From: an uncultured Synechococcus sp. | GTDB taxonomy: Bacteria; Cyanobacteriota; Cyanobacteriia; Phormidesmidales; Phormidesmidaceae | Assembly: GCA_937911865.1 (NCBI GenBank) | Contig: CALDSK010000032.1 | Location: 1-46,236, forward strand | Reading direction: 5' to 3' | Length of the DNA stretch: 46,236 nt | In this document: positions 16,744 to 25,288 of the stretch, piece by piece | Layout: the number at the start of each line of letters is the position of its first letter | How positions within the stretch are numbered: the stretch's first letter is position 1 | The notes under the pieces: generated by a model | Told to the model about the DNA's origin: nothing | Seen by the model: only the letters and a program-made list of their open reading frames with translations | The model's database searches: none | Position numbers and translations under genes: made by a program

Positions 16744-16777
16744 TGCGATCGCGTCCTTCACAACAGACGCGATCGCA
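16744..16777. repeat. HIP1-containing hairpin, 12-bp stem
   Basis: TGCGATCGCGTC (16744-16755) and GACGCGATCGCA (16766-16777) pair perfectly around a 10-nt loop. Each arm contains one HIP1 octamer. No T-run follows, so termination is unlikely. Confidence 0.55.
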
Positions 16778-16910
16778 AACTTTGCGCACCGCCCGCCCGG
16801 TTATTTCAGGAAAGTAAAGGTTAGTATGAGCAAGTTATTTTGATATGAATATCTGCACTTTGATTCGCCTGCTGCTGTCTGTGCTCTGATGTGGCTATCG
16901 CCCAATTGAT

Positions 16911-16953
16911 CCAGTTCTGCCTGGCTCAATTTGTCTGGGACAGGCAGAACTGG
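16911..16953. promoter_or_regulatory. 13-bp stem-loop in the leader of the TPR gene
   Basis: CCAGTTCTGCCTG (16911-16923) and CAGGCAGAACTGG (16941-16953) pair perfectly around a 17-nt loop. The structure ends 68 bp before the TPR gene start and lacks a T-run. It could be an operator for a dimeric regulator or a stable element of the 5' leader. Confidence 0.45.
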
Positions 16954-17021
16954 AGTAAAGCAAGCGTCGGAGCAAGGTGATTAGTAACTGAGTTAAGTTT
17001 AATTTTGTAGGAGAAAGCGCC

Positions 17022-17948
17022 ATGGCTTTTAAGAAGGACAGCTGGCTGGTTAGGGGCATTTTAGTGGCGGCTGTGGCTGCATTTCTAGCAGTTTCAGTAC
17101 TAGGAGTAATCAGCAGCAATCGTTCGGGCGGCCACAGCAGTAACGCGGCAAGTCAGGCACCTAGCACGGATAGAGCGACTCAGCTACAGGGAGAAATTAA
17201 CGGCTACACGGCGGTTCTTGGCCGCGAGCCCAATAACCAAACCGCTTTGCGCGGCATTATTGACGCCAAAGCAGAGCTAGGCGACCTGGAAGGAACGGTC
17301 GAACCCCTAGAGCGCTTGGCTGAGCTGAATCCTACGGTGCCCGAATATTCTATTGTGCTGGCGCAAACCAAGCAGCAGCTGCAAGATTTAGAAGGTGCGG
17401 CCCAAATATACCGCCGCGTGCTGACTCAAAATCCTGGCAATGTGTCGGCCTTGGATGGGCTTGTACAGCTTTTGGTCAGTCAGGAGCGCACAGAAGCGGC
17501 GGAAGGGCTGCTGCGCGATACGCTGGCCACAGCTGATCAGAGCAACGAGCTGAACCCTGGAAGCGTCGATAAGCTCTCCGTCAAGCTCTTGCTGGGTCAG
17601 GTGTTTGTCGCTCAGCAAAAGTACGATGAGGCGCTGACAATTTATGACGAAACTATCGCTGAGGCTGAAGCGGCTTCGCCCAGTCAGCCAGACTTTAGGC
17701 CAACCCTTGCTAAAGCGCTAGTCTTGAAAGAAAAAGGCGATGACGCAGCGGCACAAACGCTGTTTGATCAGGCACTTGCCATGGCACCAACCCAGTATAA
17801 GGATGGCGTTCGTCAGCTCATTAGCAACAACACCGCCCCGGAAACAACCGGAGCGGCGGACGCTGAAGAAAGTATTGACGAAGCGGTAGACGCTGAGGCT
17901 GGCGTTGAAGAGATCGAAGCTGAAGAAGCAGCGCCTGCCACGCCTTAG
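17022..17948 (+). CDS. Membrane-anchored tetratricopeptide repeat protein
   Basis: The 308-residue product has a single N-terminal membrane anchor or uncleaved signal (residues 10-31, WLVRGILVAAVAAFLAVSVL). A short Ser/Gly linker and TPR-type helical pairs from about 55 to 255 follow (YTAVLGREPNNQTALRGIID, EYSIVLAQTKQQLQDLEGAA, IYRRVLTQNPGNVSALDGLV, ALTIYDETIAEAEAA). The C-terminal 45 residues are acidic and Ala/Glu-rich. Such proteins are scaffolds for protein-protein contacts at the cytoplasmic or thylakoid membrane; the partner is unknown. A TAGGAG ribosome-binding site at 17008-17013 sits 8 nt before the ATG and fixes the start. The gene is followed by the long palindrome at 17964-18009. 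Confidence 0.88.
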   Translation: MAFKKDSWLVRGILVAAVAAFLAVSVLGVISSNRSGGHSSNAASQAPSTDRATQLQGEINGYTAVLGREPNNQTALRGIIDAKAELGDLEGTVEPLERLAELNPTVPEYSIVLAQTKQQLQDLEGAAQIYRRVLTQNPGNVSALDGLVQLLVSQERTEAAEGLLRDTLATADQSNELNPGSVDKLSVKLLLGQVFVAQQKYDEALTIYDETIAEAEAASPSQPDFRPTLAKALVLKEKGDDAAAQTLFDQALAMAPTQYKDGVRQLISNNTAPETTGAADAEESIDEAVDAEAGVEEIEAEEAAPATP

Positions 17949-17963
17949 GGCTACCGTTTGATC

Positions 17964-18009
17964 TAAATTCGGCCCGAAGATTTGGTACCAAATCTTCGGG
18001 CCGAATTTA
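17964..18009. terminator. 46-bp perfect uninterrupted palindrome, probable bidirectional terminator
   Basis: Arms of 23 bp, starting TAAATTCGGCCCGAAG and meeting at a central GGTACC, are exact reverse complements with no spacer. The sequence lies between the convergent TPR gene and a minus-strand membrane protein gene. A/T-rich outer ends support termination in both directions, although the T-run is only three long. Confidence 0.65.
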
Positions 18010-18064
18010 CTAAGACGCTAATAGTCAAGACGCTAATAGAGCGAGGGATAACAGGCTAGGAAGC

Positions 18065-18373
18065 TTAAGCACTCTGCCGAGACATTGTTCCACTCGCAAC
18101 GGGCTTATCGTCAGCACCTTCAGCCAGTGGATCTACAGAGGTGAACTCAATATGATTGAGTAGCGTCGTCACAAAGGCAAATAGCAAGAAGGGAAGCGAT
18201 AGCACCAAAATCAGTCCCACGGTGGCTAGGGCGTAAATCGGACGACTAGCTCCCATTAAGCCAAGAGCGCTCGCCAGGCTCACAAACAGTACGATCAGCC
18301 AAACGATAATTTGACTGTAAATATCACCGAAGGTGAGGGTGCAGTTCATTCGATATTTTTTAGCGTTATCCAT
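18065..18373 (-). CDS. Small two-helix membrane protein
   Basis: From ATG at 18373 the product is 102 residues; an in-frame start at 18421 would add 16 residues but looks less natural. The conserved-looking core is MNCTLTFGDIYSQIIVWLIV followed by two hydrophobic spans, IIVWLIVLFVSLASALGLM and IYALATVGLILVLSLPFLLF, and VTTLLNHIEF. The C-terminal 25 residues are hydrophilic. It resembles small integral membrane proteins conserved in cyanobacteria, but I know no name or function. It stands alone, convergent with the TPR gene and divergent from the pseudouridine synthase gene. Confidence 0.75.
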   Translation of the reverse strand: MDNAKKYRMNCTLTFGDIYSQIIVWLIVLFVSLASALGLMGASRPIYALATVGLILVLSLPFLLFAFVTTLLNHIEFTSVDPLAEGADDKPVASGTMSRQSA

Positions 18374-18502
18374 GGTTCTGAATCTAAGGAGACTGTAAAA
18401 AGAACTGTAAAAGGAATTCAATGCGTTCTATATAGGATATCGACGGACGCCTGCTTTAGGTCTGTTTATCAATAGAGTTCAAGAATTAATAAGATTGCTT
18501 AC

Positions 18503-19123
18503 GTGGCCTATCGATATCTCTTGTTTTACAAACCCTACAACGTACTGAGTCAGTTCACGGATGCGGATGGAAGCAGCGCGAAGGGCAACGCAGATAGACG
18601 CACGCTTAAGGCGTTTATTGATGTTCCCAATGTGTACGCTGTCGGTCGGCTAGACAGAGACAGTGAGGGGCTATTGCTGCTAACAGATAACGGGCCAATG
18701 CAGCACCGCTTAAGCCACCCTAAATTTGGACATGAGCGTCAGTACTGGGCGCAGGTTGAGCAGGGAGCAAACAGCCCACCCGTAGAAGACGCCCTAGAGC
18801 AGCTGAGAAAAGGCGTTACCATTCGCGGCTATCGCACTCGCCCGGCAAAAGCGATGCAGATTCGCTCACCTGACTTACCGCAGCGAGATCCACCCATTCG
18901 CTATCGTAAACAGGTGCCGACTGTGTGGTTTGAAATGCTGTTGAGTGAAGGAAAAAACCGGCAGGTTCGTCGGATGACGGCAGCGGTCGGGTTTCCGACG
19001 CTACGGCTGGTGCGCAGTGCAATTTTGCTGCCTGACGCTAAACCGCTGACTTTGAGCGGGCTACAGCCAGGGCAATGGCGCGACCTGACCAATGGTGAGG
19101 TGCGATCGCTGCCCCACCGATAG
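18503..19123 (+). CDS. rluE: RsuA/RluE-family pseudouridine synthase
   Basis: A 206-residue enzyme that isomerises uridine to pseudouridine in rRNA. It starts directly with the catalytic domain ([18 protein letters not shown]) and has no S4 domain, as in RluE (23S rRNA U2457). The catalytic motif is [15 protein letters not shown], with Asp51. Later motifs are KTYWAQV-like QYWAQVEQG and [20 protein letters not shown], typical of the RsuA branch. The start is GTG at 18503, supported because homologues begin a few residues before the KPY motif. The gene symbol reflects best subfamily fit; E. coli site specificity cannot be read from sequence. Confidence 0.93.
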   Translation: MAYRYLLFYKPYNVLSQFTDADGSSAKGNADRRTLKAFIDVPNVYAVGRLDRDSEGLLLLTDNGPMQHRLSHPKFGHERQYWAQVEQGANSPPVEDALEQLRKGVTIRGYRTRPAKAMQIRSPDLPQRDPPIRYRKQVPTVWFEMLLSEGKNRQVRRMTAAVGFPTLRLVRSAILLPDAKPLTLSGLQPGQWRDLTNGEVRSLPHR

Positions 19124-19292
19124 CAATGCTTGCAATAGCGTTAAGATTTAACGTCCGTTATCGTGCATAATCCATCGTGAAGGTGCCTGGCGATCGCAGC
19201 TATCACCAGAAAATCTCTCACAGGTACCGGGTAGTCACTGGCAGCAGCCATTCCTTGTGAATCACTATAATATCCAACACTTAAAACCTGAC

Positions 19293-21431
19293 ATGCTCAC
19301 CTGCGCTAACTGCCAGTTTGCCAACCCTGTCGATCATAATTTCTGCCAGCGCTGCGGTGAATCTTTAAAACCCGCTACAGCAGCGCCTGAAGTGACGCCC
19401 GGAATAGATACGAAGGCGATCGCACTACAGGCCAAGCTAGTACCGCCCAAGCAAATCAAGCTATCACCAGCGGCCTACCTCGATGCTAGTGCCGACTTCA
19501 GCGAGACAAACACAGGCAGCGGCGTGACGGACGCTGAGCAGCAAACCGGTCGATATCAGGTGCTCACCGTTCTCAATCAGAGCTGTGCCTACGTGACAGA
19601 TACGACCCCAGAGGTGCGATCGCCCCTACAGACCCAGCTTGCGCAGCTCAAGGCTCAGCCGAATAGCCATAGCCTAGAACAGCTTCAGACTATTGAATCT
19701 TTGCCCGCTGCGGCCTACCCCTATCTTCTGCTGAATGACGCGGCCCCACCCCTCTACGATGCCTGGGAGCAACAAAATACCACGCTACTGATTGTCTCTG
19801 AGCGTCCTGCTGTCTCCTCTATTATTAAGGCCTTTTCAACAGCCATAGACCCCCTGCAGCACGTCTACTGGATGTACCGACTCATAGAGCTGTGGACAGC
19901 CCTATCCCCGATTCCACAGTGGCGATCGAGCCTTTTGCTAGCCGATAATTTGGGCATCGACACCGACCAGTCTGTACTGGTTGAGCAGTTTATTTTGCCT
20001 GTCGCGGCCGCAGATAGTCCCGGGCCTGGACTATCTGAGCTGAAAGCCTTCTTACAATCGCTCTTAGCTCAGCCTCACCGAGGCGCAGTAGATACACTCA
20101 GGCAGATTAGACAGCTCATTCTGGCAGTCTCTTCGGCTCAAACACTAGAACAGCTAAGCCAAGAGCTTGCCAACATCGGCAAAGCACTTTTGGAAACACC
20201 CGCTGCCATCACCCCCACCTCTTCTCCAGCAGCTGTCGAGAGTCCCACTATTCCAGTACCTACTACCATGCCGCCAAAATCAACAGCCGCTACAGATCAG
20301 CCGGATGCGGGCAATTCAAATTTCGAGACAGGTTCAGAGACTGATTCGGTAGACAAAACCCTGGTCGTCGATACGCCACCAGAAGACGATCCCCCAAACG
20401 AAACGCCAATAGAAACGCCAATAGAAGGCGCACTCACACAAGAGACACCAGCAGCGCCTGTTCCAATAGACGACGCGCTATTAGAACAAGCGCTGCTGCA
20501 AGATACCATCCTGCAAGATTCTGCAGGTACAAACGGCCCATCAGAAATTGGCGAGGCCACGATGGTACTCCCTATGAAGTTGGGCTGTTTAGAAGATGCA
20601 GGCCAAACAGACGTTGGCCGACAGCGAGACCACAACGAGGACTGCTTCTTAATTTCTAGAGCGTCTCAACAGTACTCAGACAACTACGGCCATCTTACTC
20701 AGGCACACGGGCTTTACGTTTTATGCGATGGAATGGGCGGGCATGACGGCGGCGAGGTCGCCAGTACCCTAGCAGCCAAAACCCTCAGGCAGTACTTCGA
20801 AACCCATTGGCCCACACCATCGCCCGGAGAAGCGCCAAACCCGCTGCCCAACGAAAGCACGATCGTAGAAGCCGTAATGCAGGCCAATCAGGCTATTTAC
20901 GACGTAAACGAGCAAGAGCAGCGGGCCGGACATGAGCGCATGGGCACCACCCTAGTTGCGGTATTAATTCAAGGCACGTCGGCTGTAGTGGTCCATGTTG
21001 GCGATAGCCGCCTGTATCAGCACAGTCGTCGGCTGGGCCTACAGCAGGTCACGGTCGATCATGAGGTCGGGCAAAGAGAAATTGAGCGGGGCGTGGATCC
21101 AGAAACAGCCTACGCTAGGCCGGATGCCTATCAGTTAACTCAGGCTTTAGGACCGCGAGGAAAAGAAGATCTCGATCCGAGCGTCAGCTATCTGACATTT
21201 ACAGAAGATACGCTGCTGCTATTGTGCTCTGATGGGCTCAGCGATAACGACGTCGTTGAAGACTATTTAGAAAGCCATATTGATCCGATGTTGAGAGAGA
21301 AGATACCGCTTTCTACGGGGGTAAACAAGCTGGTGCAGCTAAGCAACGAAGTTAACGGCCATGACAACATTACGGCGATCGCCATTCGGCTACAGGTAAG
21401 CCCTGACTTAAACAAAGGAAGACTCACCTAA
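19293..21431 (+). CDS. PP2C-family serine/threonine phosphatase with N-terminal zinc ribbon
   Basis: The ATG at 19293 places the zinc ribbon (MLTCANCQFANPVDHNFCQR) at the very start, as expected for homologues; a GTG at 19257 would add 12 residues. The product is then 712 residues. A divergent domain (about 80-270) resembles a degenerate kinase-like or regulatory module, and a Pro/Thr/Glu-rich linker (about 290-430) follows. The PP2C domain (about 450-705) has DVGRQRDHNEDCFLI, YVLCDGMGGHDGGEVAS, GTTLVAVLI, VVHVGDSRLYQ, LLLLCSDGLSDNDVV and GHDNITAIAI, so the metal-binding Asp residues are all present. It would dephosphorylate Ser/Thr proteins. No kinase is adjacent. Confidence 0.92.
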   Translation: MLTCANCQFANPVDHNFCQRCGESLKPATAAPEVTPGIDTKAIALQAKLVPPKQIKLSPAAYLDASADFSETNTGSGVTDAEQQTGRYQVLTVLNQSCAYVTDTTPEVRSPLQTQLAQLKAQPNSHSLEQLQTIESLPAAAYPYLLLNDAAPPLYDAWEQQNTTLLIVSERPAVSSIIKAFSTAIDPLQHVYWMYRLIELWTALSPIPQWRSSLLLADNLGIDTDQSVLVEQFILPVAAADSPGPGLSELKAFLQSLLAQPHRGAVDTLRQIRQLILAVSSAQTLEQLSQELANIGKALLETPAAITPTSSPAAVESPTIPVPTTMPPKSTAATDQPDAGNSNFETGSETDSVDKTLVVDTPPEDDPPNETPIETPIEGALTQETPAAPVPIDDALLEQALLQDTILQDSAGTNGPSEIGEATMVLPMKLGCLEDAGQTDVGRQRDHNEDCFLISRASQQYSDNYGHLTQAHGLYVLCDGMGGHDGGEVASTLAAKTLRQYFETHWPTPSPGEAPNPLPNESTIVEAVMQANQAIYDVNEQEQRAGHERMGTTLVAVLIQGTSAVVVHVGDSRLYQHSRRLGLQQVTVDHEVGQREIERGVDPETAYARPDAYQLTQALGPRGKEDLDPSVSYLTFTEDTLLLLCSDGLSDNDVVEDYLESHIDPMLREKIPLSTGVNKLVQLSNEVNGHDNITAIAIRLQVSPDLNKGRLT

Positions 21432-21501
21432 AAACGGCTCACATAAAGAATGGCGCACATAAAAACGGCTCACACGATGCCATGCATTCTAGTCGCTTAG
21501 A

Positions 21502-22374
21502 TCATCCTTTCTTTGACTGGGCAATCTGCTGTTTTGCCTTCTGCCAGAAGGCTTCTAGCTCTTCAATGCTGTAGTCACTGAGGGCTTTATCGGCCTGCGC
21601 CTCAACTTTTTCAAACCGCTTTACAAATCTGTTGCTAGTCCCCTTTAGCGCCGCCGCCGGATCTAACGATTGCCACCGGGCGATTTGAATTAAAGAGAAA
21701 AACACGTCTCCTAGCTCGCCTTCTTGATTTTCTTTGGGTTCGTGGGCGATCGCAGCTTTCAATTCAGCAATCTCTTCTTCTACCTTCTCCCAAACTTCTT
21801 CCAAATTCTCCCACTCAAAGCCAGCCTTCGCCGCTTTCCTCGATATTTTCATCGCACCCAATAGCGGCGGCATGGACTGAGCATAGCTTTTCAACTTCGG
21901 AGATAGTGTGTTCAAGCGATCGCTGTTCTCACCTTTTTGTGCATTTTTTTGGGCTTTCTCTGCCGCCTTTATTTGCTCCCAATTTGCGTTCACCGCATCG
22001 GGCGTCTCAGCGGTAACATCACCAAACACATGAGGATGACGCCGAATCATCTTTTCAGTAATGCCCCTGGCAATATCGCCCAAATCAAAGTCTCCTTTCT
22101 CTTTAAAGACTTGAGCTTGAAGAACAATTTGCAACAATAAATCACCTAGTTCTTCTTCAACATCTTTCGTGGTGCCGTGCTTAATCGCATCAACTACCTC
22201 GTAAGCTTCTTCAATCACATAGGGCGTCAGCGAATCAGGCGTTTGGGCTAAGTCCCACGGGCATCCGCTTTCTGGGTGACGTAGCTGAGCAATAACCTCT
22301 ATCAAGCGCTGCAATTCAACAAGTATTTTTGAGCTTGCTTTCGAACTTGATGGAGAGGGTAGCGAGTTAACCAT
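21502..22374 (-). CDS. mazG: Nucleoside triphosphate pyrophosphohydrolase MazG
   Basis: The 290-residue protein hydrolyses (d)NTPs to monophosphate and pyrophosphate. The N-terminal MazG domain has RHPESGCPWDLAQTPDSL, YVIEEAYEVVDAI and EELGDLLLQIVLQAQ, giving the EExxE and ExxD metal-binding motif. The C-terminal MazG repeat has WENLEEVWEKVEEEIAELKA and GELGDVFFSLIQIAR. Two-domain architecture and length match the E. coli type. An N-terminal extension of about 25 Ser-rich residues precedes the conserved start. It is convergent with the PP2C gene and 53 bp downstream of the SUMF1-like gene on the same strand, so the two may share a transcript. Confidence 0.95.
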   Translation of the reverse strand: MVNSLPSPSSSKASSKILVELQRLIEVIAQLRHPESGCPWDLAQTPDSLTPYVIEEAYEVVDAIKHGTTKDVEEELGDLLLQIVLQAQVFKEKGDFDLGDIARGITEKMIRRHPHVFGDVTAETPDAVNANWEQIKAAEKAQKNAQKGENSDRLNTLSPKLKSYAQSMPPLLGAMKISRKAAKAGFEWENLEEVWEKVEEEIAELKAAIAHEPKENQEGELGDVFFSLIQIARWQSLDPAAALKGTSNRFVKRFEKVEAQADKALSDYSIEELEAFWQKAKQQIAQSKKG

Positions 22375-22427
22375 AGAAGTCCCTGTCGGCTAAAGAAAAT
22401 CGATACCAGAGTTGATTTTAGTTTAGG

Positions 22428-23384
22428 CTATGGGTCTAAGATCAGCCTAAAGCCGAACAGAATATGCTTGGCATCGGTCGGACGATCGTGTTCATAGGCC
22501 GCTCGGCAAAAGCCAGGGTAGTCATCCCAGCCGCATCCCTTTAGCAGTACTTCTTGGTTCCCATTAGATTTAGTGACCAGTGTGCTGGTGTATTCAAAGA
22601 CGTTACCGGCCATATCCTCGATGCCGTAGGGACTGCGACTGGCTGGGTAAGTCGCGATCGCACTTATACCATACGGCCCATTGTTTGCCCAGTTAGTCGC
22701 GTCATCTTGCCATTCATTACCCCAGGGGAAATAGCGTCCGTCTGTGCCTCTAGCCGCTTTTTCCCATTCGGCAGTCGTCGGCAGTCGGTAGGTAACACCA
22801 TCTTGTTGCGATCGCCAATCAATATAGGCCAGCGCATCTTCATAAGACACTAAAACCACCGGATGCAGATTCTTTCCTGCTGGATACTGCTCGCCCTGCC
22901 ACAAATAAGGTTCTACCTCACTGTAGTCATGTACCAAAAAGCCTTGGGTCTGATAGTCTGTTGCCGATATACCCGGTTCAGAATGACCGGTTGCTCGCAC
23001 AAACAGTTGATAGTCTGCATTGGTAATCAGGTTTTCACTCATGCAAAAAGCAGGGAGACGTTGCGTTTGTTGCGGTGGCTCGCGATCAAACCAGCCATTT
23101 CTGCGATAGCCTGCTTCAGCCTCGGCAACCTCAGCAGGAGACTTCGCAAAGCCTTCGGCGGTAATACGATAGGCATAGTCGCGTTCGGTGCGATCGCTAC
23201 CGCGAATAAAATCACCGCCCTCAACAAAAGCAAAGCCTGATTGTGCTTCGCATTCTGCCTGGGTAATCGGCTCTGCCGGGGTTTCGCCCTGACCAATCAC
23301 GTCCTCTGCGCACCCGGCTATCAGGCCAACTAACACCAGCAAGAGCCCACCGCTTAGCAGTCTGGGTATGCATATTTTTGACAT
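22428..23384 (-). CDS. SUMF1/FGE-sulfatase-domain lipoprotein
   Basis: The 318-residue product has a lipoprotein signal (LLLVLVGLIAGCAED, lipidated Cys at about 25). A formylglycine-generating-enzyme (SUMF1, PF03781) fold follows: GFAFVEGGDFIRGSD, YQLFVRATGH, HPVVLVSYEDALAYIDWRSQ, YRLPTTAEWEKAARG, YFPWGNEW, YGIEDMAGNVFEYTS and FGFRLI. In true FGE two catalytic Cys sit just before the final segment. Here that stretch reads LLKGCGWDDYPGFCRAA and does not reproduce the canonical spacing, so formylglycine activity is doubtful. Many bacterial SUMF1-domain proteins have other roles. It is presumably anchored in the periplasm. There is no sulfatase nearby. Confidence 0.88.
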   Translation of the reverse strand: MSKICIPRLLSGGLLLVLVGLIAGCAEDVIGQGETPAEPITQAECEAQSGFAFVEGGDFIRGSDRTERDYAYRITAEGFAKSPAEVAEAEAGYRRNGWFDREPPQQTQRLPAFCMSENLITNADYQLFVRATGHSEPGISATDYQTQGFLVHDYSEVEPYLWQGEQYPAGKNLHPVVLVSYEDALAYIDWRSQQDGVTYRLPTTAEWEKAARGTDGRYFPWGNEWQDDATNWANNGPYGISAIATYPASRSPYGIEDMAGNVFEYTSTLVTKSNGNQEVLLKGCGWDDYPGFCRAAYEHDRPTDAKHILFGFRLILDP

Positions 23385-23581
23385 AGTTGTTTCTCTTGAG
23401 GCAGTTAACGACAGGAGCTGAACGGCAGGAGCTGATCGTCTTTTGCGAATCGTCTATTCATCGGCACTGTAAAATGTATGAGTTCAAAATTCAAAGCTCA
23501 AGATTCAAGGTAGATTCAAAGAGTCATCAAAACTAGGCCCAACGAGTCATCAAGCGTCCCCTTTTTCCGTAAAGATCCACC

Positions 23582-24178
23582 ATGAAAAATTGGCTAGTCA
23601 CTGACGATGGTACTTGCACAGCGTTTGGCACCGTAGAAACAGAACCTCCCGAACGCACCTACCGCATGTATCGCTTCCTGACTGAAATGGAAGATATTCT
23701 GGCGCGTGAGCCAGACGATGCCAAACGTGTCCAAGCCTTAGTGCCCCTAGTACGCAAGCTGTTGATTAGCTCCTACTGGCTGCAATTAGAACACAAGCCA
23801 CCCAGTGAAAAGACAGGCTGGTCCGTCAACTTTCTGTATCGGGAGCATGAGTATCCGCTTACGGTGCAAATGGTAGCTTGGGCACCCGGCACCCAATCAA
23901 AAATTCATAACCATGCGACTTGGGGCATTGTAGCCATGGTGGGCGGGCAGGAAAAAAACATCTTCTGGAAGCAGGCCGCAGACGATCCGAAAACCATTAC
24001 AGAAGTAGGGGAGCAGATTCTCTACCCTGGCGACATCATTGGCTTTACCAGTAACGCCGTGCACCGGGTAGCGCCTATGGGCGACGAACCCACCATTTCC
24101 TTCAATCTGTACGGCATTACTGACCGCAGCAGTCGCTATAAGTACGACGATGAAACGCTAGCAGCCGCAAAATTTTAG
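23582..24178 (+). CDS. Cupin-fold protein related to cysteine dioxygenase
   Basis: The 198-residue protein has the double-stranded beta-helix pattern. The metal-binding motif 1, KIHNHATWGIVAMVGG, contributes two His; a Glu follows downstream (QEKNIFWKQ); motif 2, ILYPGDIIGFTSNAVHRVAP, contributes the third His. This matches predicted metal-dependent enzymes of the cysteine-dioxygenase-like group found in cyanobacteria. The conserved N-terminal helix (MYRFLTEMEDILAREPDD) precedes it. The substrate is unknown; thiol dioxygenation is possible. The start at 23582 is ATG. It stands alone, divergent from the SUMF1-like gene. Confidence 0.85.
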   Translation: MKNWLVTDDGTCTAFGTVETEPPERTYRMYRFLTEMEDILAREPDDAKRVQALVPLVRKLLISSYWLQLEHKPPSEKTGWSVNFLYREHEYPLTVQMVAWAPGTQSKIHNHATWGIVAMVGGQEKNIFWKQAADDPKTITEVGEQILYPGDIIGFTSNAVHRVAPMGDEPTISFNLYGITDRSSRYKYDDETLAAAKF

Positions 24179-24214
24179 ACTCATGCGCTAACGCCGCAAG
24201 AAAGCCAGCACGCA

Positions 24215-24252
24215 ACAAGCCAGTACTCCACAAGCCAGTACTCCACAAGCCA
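24215..24252 (+). repeat. 15-nt tandem repeat, 2.5 copies
   Basis: ACAAGCCAGTACTCC is repeated at 24215-24229 and 24230-24244 and starts again at 24245. It lies between two convergent genes. Exact identity suggests recent slippage. Confidence 0.7.
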
Positions 24253-24253
24253 A

Positions 24254-25081
24254 TTAGGCGGTTACAAACTGCTGGTAGGCAATGCCCAGCTCTTCTTGAT
24301 AAGCATCGGTCAGCTCAGCGTCTTTCCAGTTCACATCGGTCGAATCTACCCGGCGCAGGTCGGCCTGAGAGAATTTGGCTTTGTGCAGGTGAGCGTGAGC
24401 AAAATTAGCACCAGCGAGCTTGGCCCACTTGAAGCTGCTGTTTTGTAAGCTGGCATGTTGAAAGTTAGCAGCCGTCAGGTCTGCGCTTTGAAAGTTGGCA
24501 CCTTTAAGCCTTGCTTCTACAAAGGAAATACCGCTGAGTGCCCTATGGCTAAAATCTAGGCCGTTGAGCAGCGCTTTTTCAAAACGCACATCGGTCAAGG
24601 TTGCCTGCGTGAGGGTAGCGCCGACCAATCGCACGCCGCTCATATTCGACCAGGCAAAGTTTCCCTCGCTCAGATCAGCGTTGCGCAAATTGGCACCTAC
24701 CAGATTCACGCCGCGACAGTTAGCCTGCGATAGCCGTGCAGAGCGTAGGTTAATATGCGCCAGATGAGCACCGCTAAGCCTGGCAGCAGCAAGATTTGCT
24801 CTGACACCGAAGGCACCTTGGAAATTGGCTTTCGTCAACGTGGCCGATTCTAAACAGGCGTCGCTGAGCTTAGCAAACTGCAGGTTAGCTTGGCTCAACG
24901 ATGCGTTCGAGAAGTTGGCATTGGTCAAGAAAGTTCGGCTGAAGTTCGCACCTGTTAAGTCAGATCTAGAAAAGTTGGCATCGACCAAAATACGACCGCT
25001 TAGATTCAGCCCCACGAGAGAGAGGCCAACAAAATCTCTACATCCCTCTTCGTACAGTCGTAAAATATCTTGCGATCGCAT
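24254..25081 (-). CDS. Pentapeptide repeat protein
   Basis: The 275-residue protein consists almost entirely of A(D/N)LxX-type pentapeptides from about residue 20 to 255, for example LVDANFSRSDLTGANFSRTF, ANLQFAKLSDACLES and ADLTAANFQHASLQNSS. These would form a right-handed quadrilateral beta-helix. The N-terminal 20 residues (MRSQDILRLYEEGCRDFVGL) are a typical capping helix and the C-terminus carries a short helical tail. There is no signal peptide. Function of the cyanobacterial members is generally unknown. Confidence 0.93.
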   Translation of the reverse strand: MRSQDILRLYEEGCRDFVGLSLVGLNLSGRILVDANFSRSDLTGANFSRTFLTNANFSNASLSQANLQFAKLSDACLESATLTKANFQGAFGVRANLAAARLSGAHLAHINLRSARLSQANCRGVNLVGANLRNADLSEGNFAWSNMSGVRLVGATLTQATLTDVRFEKALLNGLDFSHRALSGISFVEARLKGANFQSADLTAANFQHASLQNSSFKWAKLAGANFAHAHLHKAKFSQADLRRVDSTDVNWKDAELTDAYQEELGIAYQQFVTA

Positions 25082-25180
25082 AAGCTCAGCCCCAATAGAG
25101 CTATCTTTTAGCTCAATAAAGTCAGATAGTTGCAGACAGACTAAACTGTCCGATTATTAAGATAATCTGTAGATAATGAG

Positions 25181-25220
25181 TTGAGTGTCTATGATTTCAC
25201 TTGTTTACATAGACACTCAA
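25181..25220. promoter_or_regulatory. 13-bp inverted repeat in a divergent promoter region
   Basis: TTGAGTGTCTATG (25181-25193) and CATAGACACTCAA (25208-25220) are exact reverse complements around 14 nt. It lies midway between the divergent pentapeptide-repeat gene and the membrane protein gene at 25289. A terminator is not needed here, so an operator is more likely. Confidence 0.4.
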
Positions 25221-25288
25221 AACTTTAAAAACTACAGCAGATATTAAATGGTTTCCTTCCTGATTCTGTATCTAGAGGCCGATGCTCA

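Larger units (their letters stand above)
16177..17021. other. 845-bp gene-free region with two strong hairpins
   Basis: No credible coding frame is present on either strand. It must hold the promoter of the minus-strand 416-residue gene and that of the TPR gene. Besides the two hairpins listed separately, 16600-16700 is A/T-rich and 16440-16560 has several GCTAGC-containing stretches. TTGACT at 16690-16695, with TAAAT about 20 bp further on, is a weak promoter candidate for the plus strand. Confidence 0.5.
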
